A stretch of DNA of 64,000 bases from Perilla frutescens (GCA_026008535.1 BRKX01000002.1:68593380-68657379); one strand, 5' to 3'; numbered from the stretch's first letter, positions 44,469 through 59,664 are shown. Made by a program: numbers and translations. Notes: generated by a model from the letters alone, not told the origin.

Positions 44469-47400
44469 CTGCTCCCGAGCTTCCGTACACTGTTGCACCT
44501 CGCTTAATTGGCTTGGTGATCGTGATTCTGGTCGCGTGTAGCTCAATTCGCGCTTCGGTGGTGTCGGATTTCGATTCGGATATCATACTGTTCCATCAGG
44601 ACTACACGCCGCCTGCACCGCCACCTCCTCCGCCGCACCCGCCGTCGCTCTCGTGCGAGTATATCGGCGGCGTTGGCTCATTGGACACCACTTGTGAAAT
44701 AGTCTCCGATTTGGACTTGACCGAGGATGTGTATGTAGAGGGCAGGGGTAACTTCGTGATTTCGCGGAATGTCACGGTGAGCTGCTCATCATTTTCCGGC
44801 TGCGAGCTTGCAATTAATGTCACGGGAAACTTCACTTTGGGCGAGAATTCTTCGATAATTTGCGGCACATTTCAGTTAGTTGCGGACAACGCGAGGTTGG
44901 GAAATGGCTCTACTGTAAATACAACGTCATTGGGGGGGTCGCCTCCTCCTCAGACTAGTGGGACCCCGCAAGGGGTGGGTGGAGGGGGCGGCGGGCATGG
45001 CGGCAGGGGGGCGGCGTGTTTGAGGGATAAGACTAAGCTTCCGGAAGACGTGTGGGGTGGGGATGCGTATTCGTGGGCGACTTTGAGGAAACCGTGGAAT
45101 TATGGGAGTAGAGGGGGGACGACAAGTAGGGAAGTTGATTATGGGGGTGGAGGAGGAGGAAGGGTGATGTTTGTGGTTTCGACACTTTTGGAGGTGAATG
45201 GTAGTGTTTTAGCTGATGGAGGAGATGGAGGTGCCAGAGGGGGAGGTGGTTCTGGAGGCAGCATCTACATTAAGGCTCATAAGATGTAAATTCCTTGTCT
45301 GTTATATTATTACAATTTTATTTTTTTGAGCTTGATTTTAGATTTAGAACTTTCAACCCGTTTGATGTAATTTACAATTTGCATGACATATTAATTTCAA
45401 TTACAGCTTGTTGTGAAAGCTGTGTTATTTATCTTATACTATCAGTTATGATATGGAATTTTCAATTTCCATCTCAGCGCCTTTTGGTAGTTTGATAGTC
45501 CTACATATTTTGAATTAAATTGACTTATCTTGATAGCTTTACTTAATTTGATCTGATACTGGGTGCAGTAGTATCCTATGTAGAATGTTTCACGCCCTTC
45601 TGATGGTAATGTTTCTTGTTGGATGTTCTTATTAGTATGAATGTCTACTTTCCACTCTCACATTCTAAGCTAATGAATTATTATTTCTTTGTAGATTAGC
45701 TTTCAGCCAACATCACATTTATAGTTTATCTAACATGCACCACATGTGTAGAATTTGGAAATGTCCCCTATCTATGTTGTACCATAATGGGTAGTCAAGG
45801 TTCAGTTCAGATCATGAAATCGTGAAGAACTTATAATTCAGAGTATCATTTGTTTTACATAGATTATCTTGTGTGCCAGAATGGTTTGATTCATAGTACC
45901 ATATTTAGATTGTGACATCATATAAGCCATAACTTTTTGCAGTTTTTTACTCACCCAGTCACCTGTGCAATTTTCATATATGCTTAGGGTTTTTATTGTT
46001 CACATGAGAATTGATGTGTACCATGAAATGGTTGTCGTATTTGTTTATTTTAAGATGAATAAAGATAAGCATGTATTGTTGTTTTGTGTTATTTCATTTA
46101 TATTCTTCTGCTGGTCCTGTAATCTTTTTTGTTTTGTAACTCTGATGCCAATAGAATATGCTTGCACTCATTGTTTGATTTATATCAGTCATTTTATTCT
46201 TCTGCTGGTCAAGTCTTCTCGGGTATTATTATCTTTCATAAACATATTGGCTATAAATCTGAAGCCAATAAAAAATTCTTGACCTAATACCTCAGTTAAT
46301 ATCAGTTTCATTGTTTCATGGAAAGTGCAGGGTTGGAATTGGCAGAATAAGTGCTTGTGGGGGTAGTGGTTTTGCTGGAGGTGGTGGTGGTAGAGTTTCA
46401 GTTGATGTATTTAGCAGGCACTATGAACCGGCCACAGATGTATACGGTATGTCCTGTGCTATCTTTTTTGTCCATCCATTTTGATTCTGGTCGCATACTT
46501 CTTTTGTTTGTCCGATAAGAAATCTCATGCCTATCACACATTGGACTGCCTTTTCCCTTTGAATTCAGAAGAGACAAAGATGTTTACTTCTACAAGGTCT
46601 TTTCTTGTGAATGTCACCCTGTCCAAGATTGCCACTTTCAAAGCACAAACAGTTATTATACTTGCTTTATTGCTGTATCTATCCACCAACTTTGCAGGAT
46701 CTACTCATGGATCATATGATAAAGCACCTCTTTAATGGCTGCCCATATCATGTCTTGGGCTCTTCCCTGAGAATTAAAATAAAAGCAGTGGGTACATGAA
46801 AGCTTTGATGGGGATAGAGTTGTTTCCAAACCTTGAGTGGACCATTCTCATCTATTTTGTGTTCAGTTTCTCTTTTGCTAGTTTGATTTGCTTTTGGCTT
46901 CCTTAAAACTAATGTTTGAATATTATATTACTTAGTGATTTGAATCAAAAGCTAGAATGTCAAGGCAAGAGTATAAATGCTGTTTGTAGCCCCAGATTTT
47001 GTATATTTCCCAAAGCTTTCACTGAATAGTAGAATGGTGATTGTAAAGGTACTTGTTTGATTCTTTATAGAATAAACAGACAGGTTGAAGGTTTGCATGT
47101 ATATCTACTTTTTACATCCTTTTCATTGATCCTCCCAGTATTGGATTATTTGTTATGATGCGGTAAGCTGAGGCTTGCTAGCAAAATGCCTTTTTATCTC
47201 TGGCTTACCTGAATAAATAACACTGTTGGTGAGTGCCTTACTGGATGAAGTTATATATAGCAGTTGAAGAAGAGTTTAACGAGCTACCTTTGCTTTCTAT
47301 GAGATGGAGTGTATAAGCTGATCAATTCTTACATTCATGTTGATGCAGGAGGAAGCAGTCGCAGTTGCCCTGAGAATGCTGGTGCTGCTGGTACTTTTTA

Positions 47401-50400
47401 TGATTCGGTTCCTCGCAGCCTTATCATCAGTAATAATCACAAATCTACTTATACGGACACACTTCTCATGGAATTTCCTCAACCATTTTTGACAAACGTC
47501 CATATCTGCAATCAGGCAAAGGCTGCTGTTCCCTTGCTATGGAGCCGTGTGATGGTCAGTAAATGTTGAATAGTCGTATCTCCTCTAACATTACTGCATC
47601 AATGTAGGTTTTTTTTTTTTTTTTGGTTATATGATGCATGTTGTTTACTCGATCATTCTAAGTGGAATGAACTGCCTATCAACTTGCTGTAGAGACATCT
47701 GAGCAATTGTCTTATGTCTTTTTTGTTTCTTTCACATATGAAAATTTAATCTAGCCTCGTTCAGGTTCAAGGACAGATCAGGCTTTCAAGCGGAGAGTTA
47801 ACCTTTGGGCTTGCACATTATACAAAGTCGGAGTTTGAACTGTTCGCGGAAGAGCTGTTAATGAGTGATTCTGTTCTAAGAGTAAGTGGTAATTTGTTTG
47901 ACTCATAAAAAATTAAATGGATTGGCCGACAAACTGAGCCTTTTTTCCTTATACTTTTTCTGAGCATGGTTCTGCTGCTATGCTGGACATGCTTTGGTAT
48001 ATTTACCAATATCAATGATGGTGTGATGTTGCTTATGACAGCATCTTCTTGAGAAAGCTGAGCTAGTACTGGCATTTGTTTTCTACATATTGATGTGCTT
48101 GTGAGTTAGATACTTGAGAAACATGATGCTCAGTCCCACATTATTTTCTAGGTTTTTGGTGCTCTCCGCATGTCTGTTAAAATGTTTTTGATGTGGAACT
48201 CAAAGCTGCTAATTTATGGAGGCAGGGATGAAACTGTTGGGACATCATTACTTGGGGCTAGCAATCTCTTAGTTCTAAGGGTGAGTGAGCTAGACTGTCT
48301 ATTGAATCGTGCACATGGCATTGATAATTGACTGCTTGTCAACTTCCTCTTGGCAGGAATCCTCTCTTATACATTCAAATGCAAGCCTTGGAGTTCATGG
48401 TCAAGGTTCATTAAATTTGTCTGGTCCTGGAGATTGTATTGAAGCTCAACGCTTAGTTTTGTCATTGTTTTCTAGCATCAAGGTAAGCCATAAAATCTAC
48501 GAGTATATGTTTCTGCTAATCCTGATTCGCCTTTTAAGGATTTACTATTGTACATGTTTACTTTTATTTTGTTGCCAATAAAAACCTGACTCGCTAGCAG
48601 TACAATGCCTCTAGTTTTAGACCCGAAAGTGTAAGATCCTTTACTTTTTTATCTTTGGAATTTTCTTTACTTTCTCCTGCTTCATTTTACGTCAGTTCAC
48701 TGGGCTTCTTCCACGTAATATTGTTCTTTTCTTATTGTAGAACCAATTGCTTGCACTTTTGCAGCCTTCATAGATTTTCCGTAAAACCAAGCTGATTGAT
48801 TTTTACTCATTTCTATGCTGCATCTAAGGAGGGTGCTGGTGGTTTAAGGGGAATGGGTACAGGTATGCCTGTAATGAGGAATGGGTGTGGGAATGACTTT
48901 CATTCCCTCCATTTAAGGGCGTATAGATTATTCCCTACTTTTGGGGAATGGAAGTGTTGTGGGAACTAATCCGTGCCAAGCGATCACCTTCCCATCATTC
49001 CCATTCCTTATATCCCTGCCAAGCACTGCCTAAATCTATATGCAATATATGTGCTGTTTTTCCATCTACCACCCTTCTTCTAAAGCAAAATAAAAGTAAC
49101 CAAATATAAATTTGTTTGCTTCACCTGGTGATGTCAAGTTACATGTGAACTTCTAAGGTTTCAAACAATTTGCTGCATTATGTATTTATCTAAACATGTG
49201 CTGCATAACGGTCTGTCCTTTTCTGTTGGATTTTCCCATATAACATAGCAAGACTTTGTTAATTGCCAAAATGTTATTTTCCAGTGTAACTGGGTTCTTG
49301 AAGATATATGCAACTGATTAAACACACACACACACACACACACACTCATATACAGTTTCATGCTGTATATGCAGCATATGTTATATGACTAACTGGGTAT
49401 TGTTGCTTTTTTTCTTCATTTTGTAATGAAGATCGGGCATGGATCAGTTCTGCGTGGTCCTTTGAGAAATGTCACTACTGATGACGTGTAAGTTCCATAG
49501 TTCATGCTAAAAAAGCTCACAGATGCTTATATGTTTGACCTGTCAAGTTCCAGTTCATCTAAAATTAACTTTCAGAGAGTCATATTCTTATCTTTTGGGC
49601 GATTGTTTATTGCTACTTGTTAGGATGCCAGAGCTGCACTGTGATTTGCAAAATTGTCCTGTAGAGCTGCTTCACCCACCTGAAGATTGTAACGTTAACT
49701 CCTCTCTTGCCTTTACCCTGCAGGTGCTTATATGCTGTTGAGAAAGTAAAACAGCTTTTAGTTTTCCACTGTTTGTGTAGCTTAAAACCTATTGGCTTTT
49801 CTTCTCTTGATTTAGTATCCACTTGTATCTGATATAGTCTCCTTATGTATTGTCATATTTGTTATGAAGATTTGCCGAGTGGAGGATATACTTGTTCAAG
49901 GTCTTGTTGAAGGTTCGGTTGTTCTTTTCCATAGAGCCCGGTCCATAATCGTCCGGTCTTCTGGAATTATAAGCACATCTGGAATGGGTATGACTTTGGC
50001 TCTTTCACTCTTATCAGCCTGTCATGTCTTCCTTTTCTGTAATTATTTTTCATAAGAATTCTCTCTCACTCGCTCTCTCAAATTGTTAAGTGTGGGTAAA
50101 TTGGGGAAGTTTCTATTGTTGTATTACATTCATTAGTTAAGTAATTACTTGAAGACTTCACATCAATGTGAATCAGTAAGAGTGCCTTCATACTTCACCA
50201 TTTAAGTTTTTGTATGCTTACAGGGTGCAAAGGTGGTATTGGTCAAGGGAAATTACTTGGAAATGGTCTTGGTAGTGGTGGTGGGCATGGTGGTCAAGGT
50301 GGAATGGGCTGTTACAATGACAGTTGCATAGAGGGAGGTGCATCCTATGGAGATGCTGATTTGCCTTGTGAACTGGGCAGTGGAAGTGGAAATGATAGCT

Positions 50401-53400
50401 TGGCCATGTCAACCGCTGGTGGAGGCGTTTTAGGTTGGCTAAAATTCCCAGTTGAATAATTGTGTGTGTGAGTGTGCTGTGTCCATCCCCTTACAAGGCT
50501 ATACTTGGATATGGTATATACTATATAGGTTAGTTTATGAGTCAAATTTTGCTGGTTTCCCATCCTCAAGTTCTTCTAGTATGAGTAGCCAACCCTCCTA
50601 CTGTAGGAGAAATTCCAAATATCTTCATCTTGATTAAGCAATAGAAGTAAAGGAATTGTATCTCCTTTGTGTGTAGGAATGCATTTTTAGAATGTTCCAA
50701 GTATAACGGTCCATATTAGGTTTCATTAGAGTTCATAATCTGAATCTATAGTGTGCATAGAAATTGGTGTGTACCACCATATGTTTTTTTGGGGCCCCTT
50801 AGTTATATTGCACTCTAAAGTCTATGAAAACCACAAATAGCTCAGTCCTGCATTCTCTTTGATGGATAATGATTTGTTAATTCCATTAACAAATTCTCTT
50901 TACTTGCATGGTTAGATTTCCAAAATTCAAGTATCAGTTAAAAGATTTAGCTTCTCTTTTGCCATCGTTCATTTGCTCCTTCTGTGCAGTGATGGGTTCA
51001 TTGGAGTATACATTGCTAAATTTGTACATTGAAGGTTCTGTTAGAGCAGACGGGGACAACTCCAGAAGGAGCATCCAAAAGAAGGATGCCCTCATTAATG
51101 ATCCACATATTGGTCCAGGGGGTGGATCTGGAGGTACCATCTTGTTATTCTTGCATACTTTGTCTCTTGGTGAATCTGCCATTTTATCCAGCGCTGGGGG
51201 TAATGGGAGTGTGGAAGGTGGCGGTGGAGGTGGTGGTGGAAGGATTCATTTTCACTGGTCAGATATTCCCACTGGAGATGTATATTGGCCAATTGCTGTA
51301 GTAAATGGAAGCATTCTTGCGGGGTTAGTGTGAATGCTTCACCTGCTGTTTGTCGAGTCTTGCAATTTGTGGAAACGAATTTATTAAGTAGAATCATGAA
51401 TTCTATGGTTTATTAAACTATGCTCTAATTGTCTAGTGCCTTGTATTAGATGTAATGTCTTTTTTTGATAAGATAATTAGCAATTTTTTTCTTTTTGGAA
51501 GATTGCAATTGAAGAAACAATGTAAAAAATTGACTCTTAAACCTCATCTATTAGCATGCATGCACATTTTTTTTTATAGACATTGTCTTAGAAATGAACA
51601 ATTTACCCATTTGTTAATCTACTACCTAACTACCATGGTAATCCTCTAGTTCTGAGCTCCAGATGAGGTTTTCTCAAGAGTGAGGTATTCGGATTTACAT
51701 ATGGCCAATTTGTTGACTTTGTGCTGGTTGGCTTGGTTCTCTCTGTACTCCTAATAACTCTGTTCTGGTTTGCTTGGGAGGGATATCATGTAAACATACT
51801 GGAGCATATCTCTGAAGACCTCATCCATATATTGGAGAAATCATGAAGTTTATATTGGGAGGTTGTAAAATATATTTTTCAGCAACTTAACATGCACTTC
51901 TTAATTTGAGTTCTTATAATCTGAGTTGTAAGGATCTGCTTACTAGCTCTTGCTTCGTAGTCTTGCTTCTGCGTTTTTGAGGGTGTGTATGAGGGCATCT
52001 ATATATCCTGTGCTAAAAGTTGGAGATAAAGTGTTTTGAAAATAAAAATAAAAATGGAGGTACTGTGGTTGCTTCTACATACTAATAAATTCCAGTATGT
52101 ATGATAAGTTGAATGCATTGAGCAATGCATGTTTCTTCTTGGTGCACCTTGGCTTTTCATTATTGTATGCTATAACACTTCGCTATTCTTATTGACCTTT
52201 TTTCCCACGGCCTGTACATTTCTGGTGACACTTGTTTTACTGTAGGGGTGGATTTGGTGGCAATCAAAGTCTCATGGGTGAAGATGGAACAGTCAGTGGA
52301 AAAGCTTGTCCCAAGGGGCTTTATGGGATATTCTGTGAGGTGACTTGTGTTTCATTTATCTTGACCTGTCTTCTAGCATTCTTTCATTTTTGGGATCAAT
52401 TGAAATTGTTCAATGGACTGATGACATTTTTACATTCCTAAATCAGTGCACTCATATCATTTGATTGTATTATGATCTGCTTTCATCTGTCTACAAAAAG
52501 TAAAAATGGTTCTTATTGATCAAAAACTGCTACTTAGCAATCTGTGTTTAACAGGGGCTTCAATCAACATTTGCTTTCTGACCTTGGTATTTTCCTACGT
52601 ATCTGCAGGAATGTCCAGATGGCACTTATAAGAATGTAACTGGGTCTGATAGGTTCCTGTGTAGTTCGTGTCCAAATCATGAGCTTCCTGGTCGTGCTAC
52701 TTATGTTCATGTTCGAGGTACCACAAAATCCAGAGGGTTATGTGGTTTCAGTCTTCCCTTTCCATTATCCTTAGAGATGTTGATTTATCTTCGCTCCTTT
52801 TAAAATAACATAGGAAAACTGCAATACATTCTTAATTAGTCCTTTGATCCCAAAATATTATATCCTTTTGATAGTACAAAAGTATGCTTATGTTCCCTTG
52901 TTTTTCAGTTTATGCATGTAAATGCAGAATTTGTTTAATTCAACTCCTGGCTGTTCTGACAGGTGGTGTTACTGAGGCACCATGTCCTTACAAATGCATT
53001 TCTGAGAGATATCACTTGCCACACTGTTATACGGCTCTTGAAGAGTTGGTATATACATTTGGTGGACCCTGGGTGTTCAGCCTACTGTTTGTAGGTGTCC
53101 TTATTTTGCTTGCAATGGTGCTAAGTGTGGCACGGGTGAAGTTCATTGGGGAAGATGAGGTATCCAATCGTGGTCCTACACAGCAGAGTTCTCTAACAGA
53201 TCACTCATTCCCTTTCCTGGAGTCTTTGAATGAGGTATCTTCTGTATAACCTGGAACATTTAGTCAATTAACTATAATTTGCATGTGGAGAGTAAATACC
53301 ACTATCTCATTTATATCCCATTCTCTTATTTTGTTGGTGAAGAATGAAAATTTCAAGCTTATGTTTGCCAATAGGTTTTGGAAACTAACAGAGTTGAGGA

Positions 53401-54896
53401 GTCTCAGAGTCACATGCACAGGTTGTACTTTATGGGTCCAAATACATTTAGTGAACCTTGGCATCTTCCTCATTCGCCCCCTAAACAAGTGAAAGAAATA
53501 GTGTAAGTTTTTCCTTGTCAAGCTCTGGTGTCAGTTAGTCAAATTAGTGCAATTATGCTGCAATTGCTTATTTAATTATTTAAAGATGCAAAAACATCGA
53601 TCCTTATCACCGTGCCATTTATCAGAGATACTGGAACCTGGAGAAAGAGGTTAATTTTTCTTCTGAAATTGCAGATATGAGGGTGCATATAATACATTTG
53701 TGGATGAGATCAATGTGCTTTCTGCCTATCAGTGGTGGGAAGGGTCTGTGCATATTATTCTTTGTGTTCTTGCTTATCCTCTTGCATGGTCATGGCAACA
53801 ATGGCGGCGAAGAATGAAACTACAAAACATACGAGAATTTGTACGATCTGAATATGACCATGCTTGCTTGCGCTCTTGCCGTTCACGTGCTCTATATGAA
53901 GGGTTAAAGGTTACTTTCTCAAGAATCATACTACGTGTCAACAGATCATCTTCTTGAAAAACTCAAATCAGAATATATCTTTAGGGGAAATAAGAATTTT
54001 CACTAGAATCTACATTGCGTTTGTTTCACTTTGCAACCTGAACTTTTTTTTCCCTTTTGCCTTTTTTTCTTTAGCTGTTTACCATCCCAGCTTTGCAATC
54101 CGATCTCTTTTTGCTGCAATTTTGAACCTCTAATCATACTATTGCTTATGTTTTGGTACTTCAGGTTGCTGCGACACCAGATCTTATGCTAGCATATCTT
54201 GATTTTTTTCTTGGTGGTGACGAAAAAAGAAGTGACCTGCCTCCTCGTCTCTGTCAAAGATTTCCAATCTCTCTGTCATTTGGAGGTGATGGGAGCTACA
54301 TGGCTCCTTTCTCACTTCATAATGACAACATCATCACCAGTCTCATGAGTCAGGTTTGTCATCTAAGTAAAGGAACTGAAGACCACATGTTTGAATCAAG
54401 AAAACAATGAAAAATGCATTTAATTTGTAATCATTAATAGACTATGTACTTCTACTGAGATGCATCTTTTCTTCAGGCTGTGCCTCCCACTACTTGGTAT
54501 CGGTTTGTGGCTGGCTTGAATGCGCGGTTACGCTTGGTTCACAAGGGTTGTCTTAAAATGAAGTTTCACCCGGTCATTGAATGGCTTGAGGCTTTTGCAA
54601 ATCCCACATTAAGGATCTATGGTGTGCATGTGGATCTAGCTTTATTTCAAGCTACAGTCAATGGCTATTGTCAATATGGACTTATGATATATTCTACTGA
54701 AGAAATGGAAAATTTGTCCTTAGGATATCCTGATGAAGTACCACGGAATGAACAACATTCAAGGTATGCATGCCTGTACTGAAGTATACTTGCACACATT
54801 TATTTAGTTATGGATATATGCTATTATTTTGTATTTGTCAGGTACCCTTTTGGTTGAAACTTGAAAGGCTTACAAAACTGTTTGGTTTATTGCAAA

Positions 54897-54978
<82 letters not shown>

Positions 54979-56895
54979 CAATCACGACTTTTAGTAATTT
55001 CTGCGATTTAATCATATCTTTATAATATTAGTAGTGCTGGACCGCTGGTAATGAACTTTCAGTTTGTGGCAATTTGATGCACAACACCCTAATTTCAGAA
55101 AAAGCAAATTGATATTAAATGCAACTCATTAATTGTGGCATTTGTAATATGAAAAATGGCATTCCGACTGACAAATTTCAAATTATTAAGTCTCGTTTTG
55201 GTTATTTTTTTTGTTTAATTTTATCATATTTAGGGATTGTGCAGTGAATTATAACAAATTGAAAGTTCGTTATTGACATTGCTAAACTTTGAAAAATATG
55301 ATTAAATCGTAACGATAGCTAAAAGTTGCAAATTTGTTTACAATTAGTCCGAATGTACATGAGAGTTTCCAATGGTTTTTTATGGAAAAACCTATAATTC
55401 GATCACTCCTTTGTTCTTGCAGTCATACATGTCAAGACTAGAAATAACAGAATATTATCCCCCCCCCTCCCAGTTAGAAAATGGTTTAGTAATTAATTTG
55501 GTGGAAATTTTGGAAGCTCTTGCTTTTACTGAACAATATCTTTTTATTGTGGAAATCTGTGATGTCATTACCATATTTTGTGCTTTCATACCTGCTTGAT
55601 GTTGTTGCATCAATTTTTTTTTCCTTTTGTGTGTCAGCGACATGAGCTTCTTCTCTCTGAAAGAGGAGATTGACTCTGACCAAAGTTCGAGAAGCTCTGA
55701 ACACAACTTTAAGCAGAAGATTTATCAAGGGATTTTAGATATTAAAAGTTTGAAGGTGCTCAATGAGAAAAGAGATTTATCCATTCTCTTATCTTTTCTG
55801 ATTCATAACAGTAGACCAGTTGATCACCAGGTACCTCCCTCTCTTTGCTCCCCACATACTAAACCCACTTACATGTTATTTATTTGTTGGGATGTATTTA
55901 TTGTCTTGTTACTGAAGAAATCGTATGCATTGTACTGCAGGATCTTGTTGGGTTGGCCATCTCTACCCTGCTTCTAGGAGATTTTAGCTTGGTTTTGCTC
56001 ACATTGCTCCAGTTGTATTCACTTTCCCTAGCAAGCGTCTTTCTTGTGTTGTTTATTTTACCCCTGGGAATTTTGATTCCCTTTCCTGCTGGAATCAATG
56101 CTCTATTCAGTCATGGCCCAAGGCGGTCAGCAGGACTTGCACGAATGTATGCTCTGTGGAACATCTCATCCTTGATAAATACTGTAAGTTGCAGTTTCTG
56201 TCGTTCAGTTTCAGTATGGTACTTCTCTCTATATCAGTGTGCGATTACTTTACCCCCTTAAAATTCATAAAACAAATTCTCTCTTAAAATATGTTCTGTT
56301 ACAGTGTTACTGCCTCACTTGTTTGTTCATTTGCATTACCTGCTATAGAAGTTGGTTAACAGTACCTCTAACAAAAAGTTTAATGTTATTAGGATTTTGT
56401 CACTGTGAATAAAAGGGAAAATCTCTTCCTATAGTTACTAGTTTCTTTTACCCTTGCTTTAAAATTACATCTATTAATCCCTTGACTTAGTTTTAGACAT
56501 GTAGTTGTGGAAGATGTGATACTGTTTTACACTTTTACTTCTGGTCTTCAATTAATTTTGGTATTGTTTGGTTTTGTTGGCACAGGGTGTTGCATTTGTT
56601 TGTGGTTACATACACTATTGTACGCAATCAAGCAGGCAACTAACAAACTTCCAGCCATTGAATATGTGAGCCCGACGTCCTAGTTTTTCATCTATATTTC
56701 GTTTTGGTCATTTACTAGAACTGTTGTTTTCATGTAATCTGCAGGGATGGAAACGAATGGTGGATCTTTCCTTCTGCCCTTCTTTTGTGTAAATGCATCC
56801 AATCGCAGCTCATAAATTGGCACATTGCGAATCAGGAAATTCAGGATCGTTCGCTGTACAGTAAGGACTTCAACATGTTTTGGCGATCAGAGTAA
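44465..56895 (+). CDS. Large glycine-rich multi-pass membrane protein (At4g32920/At5g11700 family)
   Basis: Exons: 44465-45285, 46331-46446, 47349-47554, 47765-47881, 48152-48280, 48357-48482, 49432-49487, 49624-49733, 49870-49987, 50224-50433, 50990-51323, 52246-52339, 52619-52717, 52963-53234, 53375-53502, 53675-53909, 54165-54353, 54477-54763, 55638-55830, 55941-56183, 56586-56665 and 56745-56895. These give 4314 nt and 1437 aa, with phases consistent at all 21 GT-AG introns. Order: signal peptide (about 1-31, LIGLVIVILVACSSIRA), a Pro run, a long extracellular part with Gly-rich patches (GGGGGGHGGRGA), a Cys-rich module about 781-845 (CPKGLYGIFCEECPDGTYKN), TM about 881-903 (VFSLLFVGVLILLAMVLSVA), cytosolic-like RSEYDHACLRSCRSRALYEG, and further TM segments about 1282-1340. 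The family is conserved in plants; its function is unknown. It converges with GatC. Confidence 0.92.
54896..54976. repeat. (TAA)n microsatellite in intron 18 of the glycine-rich gene
   Basis: About 27 uninterrupted AAT/TAA triplets. The host intron is longer than most of its neighbours (54764-55637) and also holds a short C-run near 55460. Confidence 0.95.
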
Positions 56896-57340
56896 CATTT
56901 CAGTGAGCAAAAACTCACCAATACCCATCAATTTTTTGTATGGGTTTTGTTTGTTGTGCATATTAATGGTAGTCCTCTAGAGAATAGAGTGATTTTTGCA
57001 CAGTTGTAGAAATAAGTTAAAAAGTGAAAGGAGAAATGGGAAAAGCTTGGTAGACTAGCTTCTAGGCATATGTAACATGTGGCGTTCCTATGTTGTAAAT
57101 AGTGTTTTGATCTCTAATTTGAGCACCATATGTGCATATCACGTGTGTGAAGATGATGTTATTTTATACACGGTGATATCATAATATTAGAATAAGAGAT
57201 GAAATGTTATTTGCAGTAGAGGATCTCCTTTGTATAAGAGCCTAGAGCATATACGACCATGTCACTTGAATTTGTAATTTTGCCATTTGTAGACTGCTTA
57301 ATTTTGTACTGCATTTCCTCGCATCTCTATACGGTACTAC

Positions 57341-57428
<88 letters not shown>

Positions 57429-57743
57429 TTCATGTAAATAATTTATGTTCTGACAAAATAATACGTGATTTAACATTTATATACAGACAATGGTGTATCT
57501 GTGTATCTAACAAGTATGGATATATGTTTATTAGGTGCAAATAAATTGAGCCTATTTTCAAGTTATTTGGGTCGATTAGGAAAAGGTTCACTTGGAGTCC
57601 ATTTTGTGTAGCTCTCAACATGTGGAGCTTTGAGAGAGAGAGAGATTATACAAAAGTGCTTGAGTTCACAAGAAGGGACACCATAAAATGTCCAGCGGAA
57701 ATGATGAACAAAACGAGAACAGTCACCTAAATGGAATAGAAAA
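56896..57743. other. Convergent 3' region between the glycine-rich gene and GatC
   Basis: 848 bp separate the two stop codons and should contain both 3'UTRs. A (TAA)n tract of about 28 triplets runs 57341-57426, which creates a meaningless polyisoleucine frame on the minus strand. A short GA run lies near 57633-57646. Confidence 0.7.
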
Positions 57744-59613
57744 TCACTCCTTGTTCAGGACTTTGGGAACTTTGATATAAGTATCTTCATAATTGGGCAC
57801 TGCAGCTATTATAGCATCCCTGCAACACATTCAAAATCATTTCAGAACATATAATCGTGATTCTCTCCTTCCATCAACAAATTTCACTTACCTATTATCA
57901 AATACTCCAGGCACATCATCGCGCAGATTGTCGCCTTCAGTATCTGTACATCCAAGAAACCAAATAAATTCCGATTTCTAATAAGCAAACCATTCATTAG
58001 AGCCAACATTAATGTCTCTTCTGATCTTCTATATACCATGGTTACAAAGAATGTCCAGCAATAAAACAGAAATACTTTCCACTTTCTAGCAATCAATATC
58101 ACATCAAGATTCATTCTTCCCACAATGATTGAAGGAGATGTCTATTGGCCCAACTATTTTTAAATGTGATAATAGAAAGCAAAACAATGGTAATGCAAAG
58201 CAAGAAGAGAGCAATTAACAAAAATTTCAAGAAGAGAGCAATTAACAAAAATTTCCTGGAAGCATAAAACCAGTTTGGAGTTTTTACATGTTAACGATTT
58301 TCTGTATTCCCGTAACATCATGCACTTGCACAAGATGATCAAAAGTTTAATTTGAGTGTTTGAGAACCTGCTCTGATGGCTGGTTCGATGCTTTGGAGGT
58401 CAACGGCCTGAAGCTGTCCAAACCTGTTCCATATTAACATTGCAATACTTCTTTACCAGACTATGAAACACTTAAAGAGATCATAATAGTAAGAGTACTG
58501 GAGTGAAGAATCCATCCATAGATTCAGCAATGGCAAAAACCTCAGGCAAAACAGGGGAAAACCCAAATAATTTTCACTTAACTACATTGTATGAGAAGCA
58601 ACAACTGTTTGTTCTAACACATGTTGTTGTGTGATATACCGAACGTGAATAAAAGAAACCACTAACCTTGAAGGATAACTAGAACATATTTACCCTTCGA
58701 AATAGGGAAAGAGAAAACATAAAAGGAAGAAAATAAAACTACAAGACTTGTTCCTAGATGATCTTCAGCTGCTCTTTGGATCTCCTATGACTACTCGTAT
58801 AGTATAATAAAATCGTAATAGGATGTGATTTTGCTAATTCTTCTTATTTTGATGTTAACTTATATCCTGTTGAAACAAGAACAAATCCTCCACTGAATCC
58901 TTTAATTCCCCCATTCTTTCCAATCAAACACAATTATAACATTTAGAAACGATCCTATTCCTATATGTCAAATTACAGTCCCAATCCACACAGTGTTTGA
59001 TCTCGTGTTTTATTAAATCATCATACCATGTGTACAATATGACGTAATTACTATCGTGCCTAAGTGAAATAATATATCAGATTGAAACACAACAAACAGA
59101 TTCCTAGCATTGCTAGGAAACACAGAAGACTACAAAAGTATATAATTAAAAAGTATACATACATCAACACACATTATCTATACATAAATACACCACATCC
59201 ACCATACTAGTTCACCACATATTTATCATACACATATACACAAATAAATATACATAAATTATATTTCTAGAGAGAGAGAGAGAGAGTACCAGTCTACCAC
59301 TTGCCGAATTTTGGGAGCAAATTCTTCGACCTAGAAAATACAAAATCAAAATAAACGGATAAATAAATACGAAGAACACTCAGCAACTGAATTTACATTA
59401 CAAAGGAATGGAGTCGAAAATGCAAGTTGATACTTGTTTTGGGGTGAGAGAAATTCGAGCTGTTTGAGCCAAACGCGCAACATCTGGCGCCTCGAGACTA
59501 GACTTCGCAGTGTAAAATCTCTTATTCAGTAGAAAAGATTTTGGATAAGCGCTATGTCTGAAGCTGAAGAGCGGCGGATTAGCTCGAAGAAACAGAGCTG
59601 CTCTGCTACCCAT
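57744..59613 (-). CDS. GATC: Glutamyl-tRNA(Gln) amidotransferase subunit C, organellar
   Basis: Exons on the minus strand: 59434-59613, 59290-59330, 58368-58423, 57892-57943 and 57744-57819; 405 nt, 134 aa, phases consistent. GatC is the small stabilising subunit of the GatCAB complex, which converts misacylated Glu-tRNA(Gln) to Gln-tRNA(Gln) in plastids and mitochondria. The N-terminal 40 residues are basic and Ser-rich (FRHSAYPKSFLLNKRFYTA), consistent with an organellar presequence. The conserved core starts PDVARLAQTARISLTPKQ, then VVDWFGQLQAVD, EPAIRAD, LRDDVP and FDNRDAIIAAVPN, ending KVPKVLNKE. It is a little shorter than the Arabidopsis protein (about 155 aa), mainly in the presequence. 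The start MGSRAALF at 59613 is preferred; an upstream in-frame ATG at about 59656 would add 15 residues. Confidence 0.93.
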
Positions 59614-59664
59614 TCTGACGATGAGAGATGACCGGTAGAATCTCTCTCTCTCTCTCAAATATTT

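Noticed and set aside
48830..49035. MITE in intron 6 of the glycine-rich gene
   Set aside because: GGGAATGG-type words near both ends and GTGCCAAGC hint at a transposon relic, but neither TIR nor duplication could be fixed.
57242..57433. Polyisoleucine frame on the minus strand
   Set aside because: It is only the translation of the (TAA)n microsatellite.
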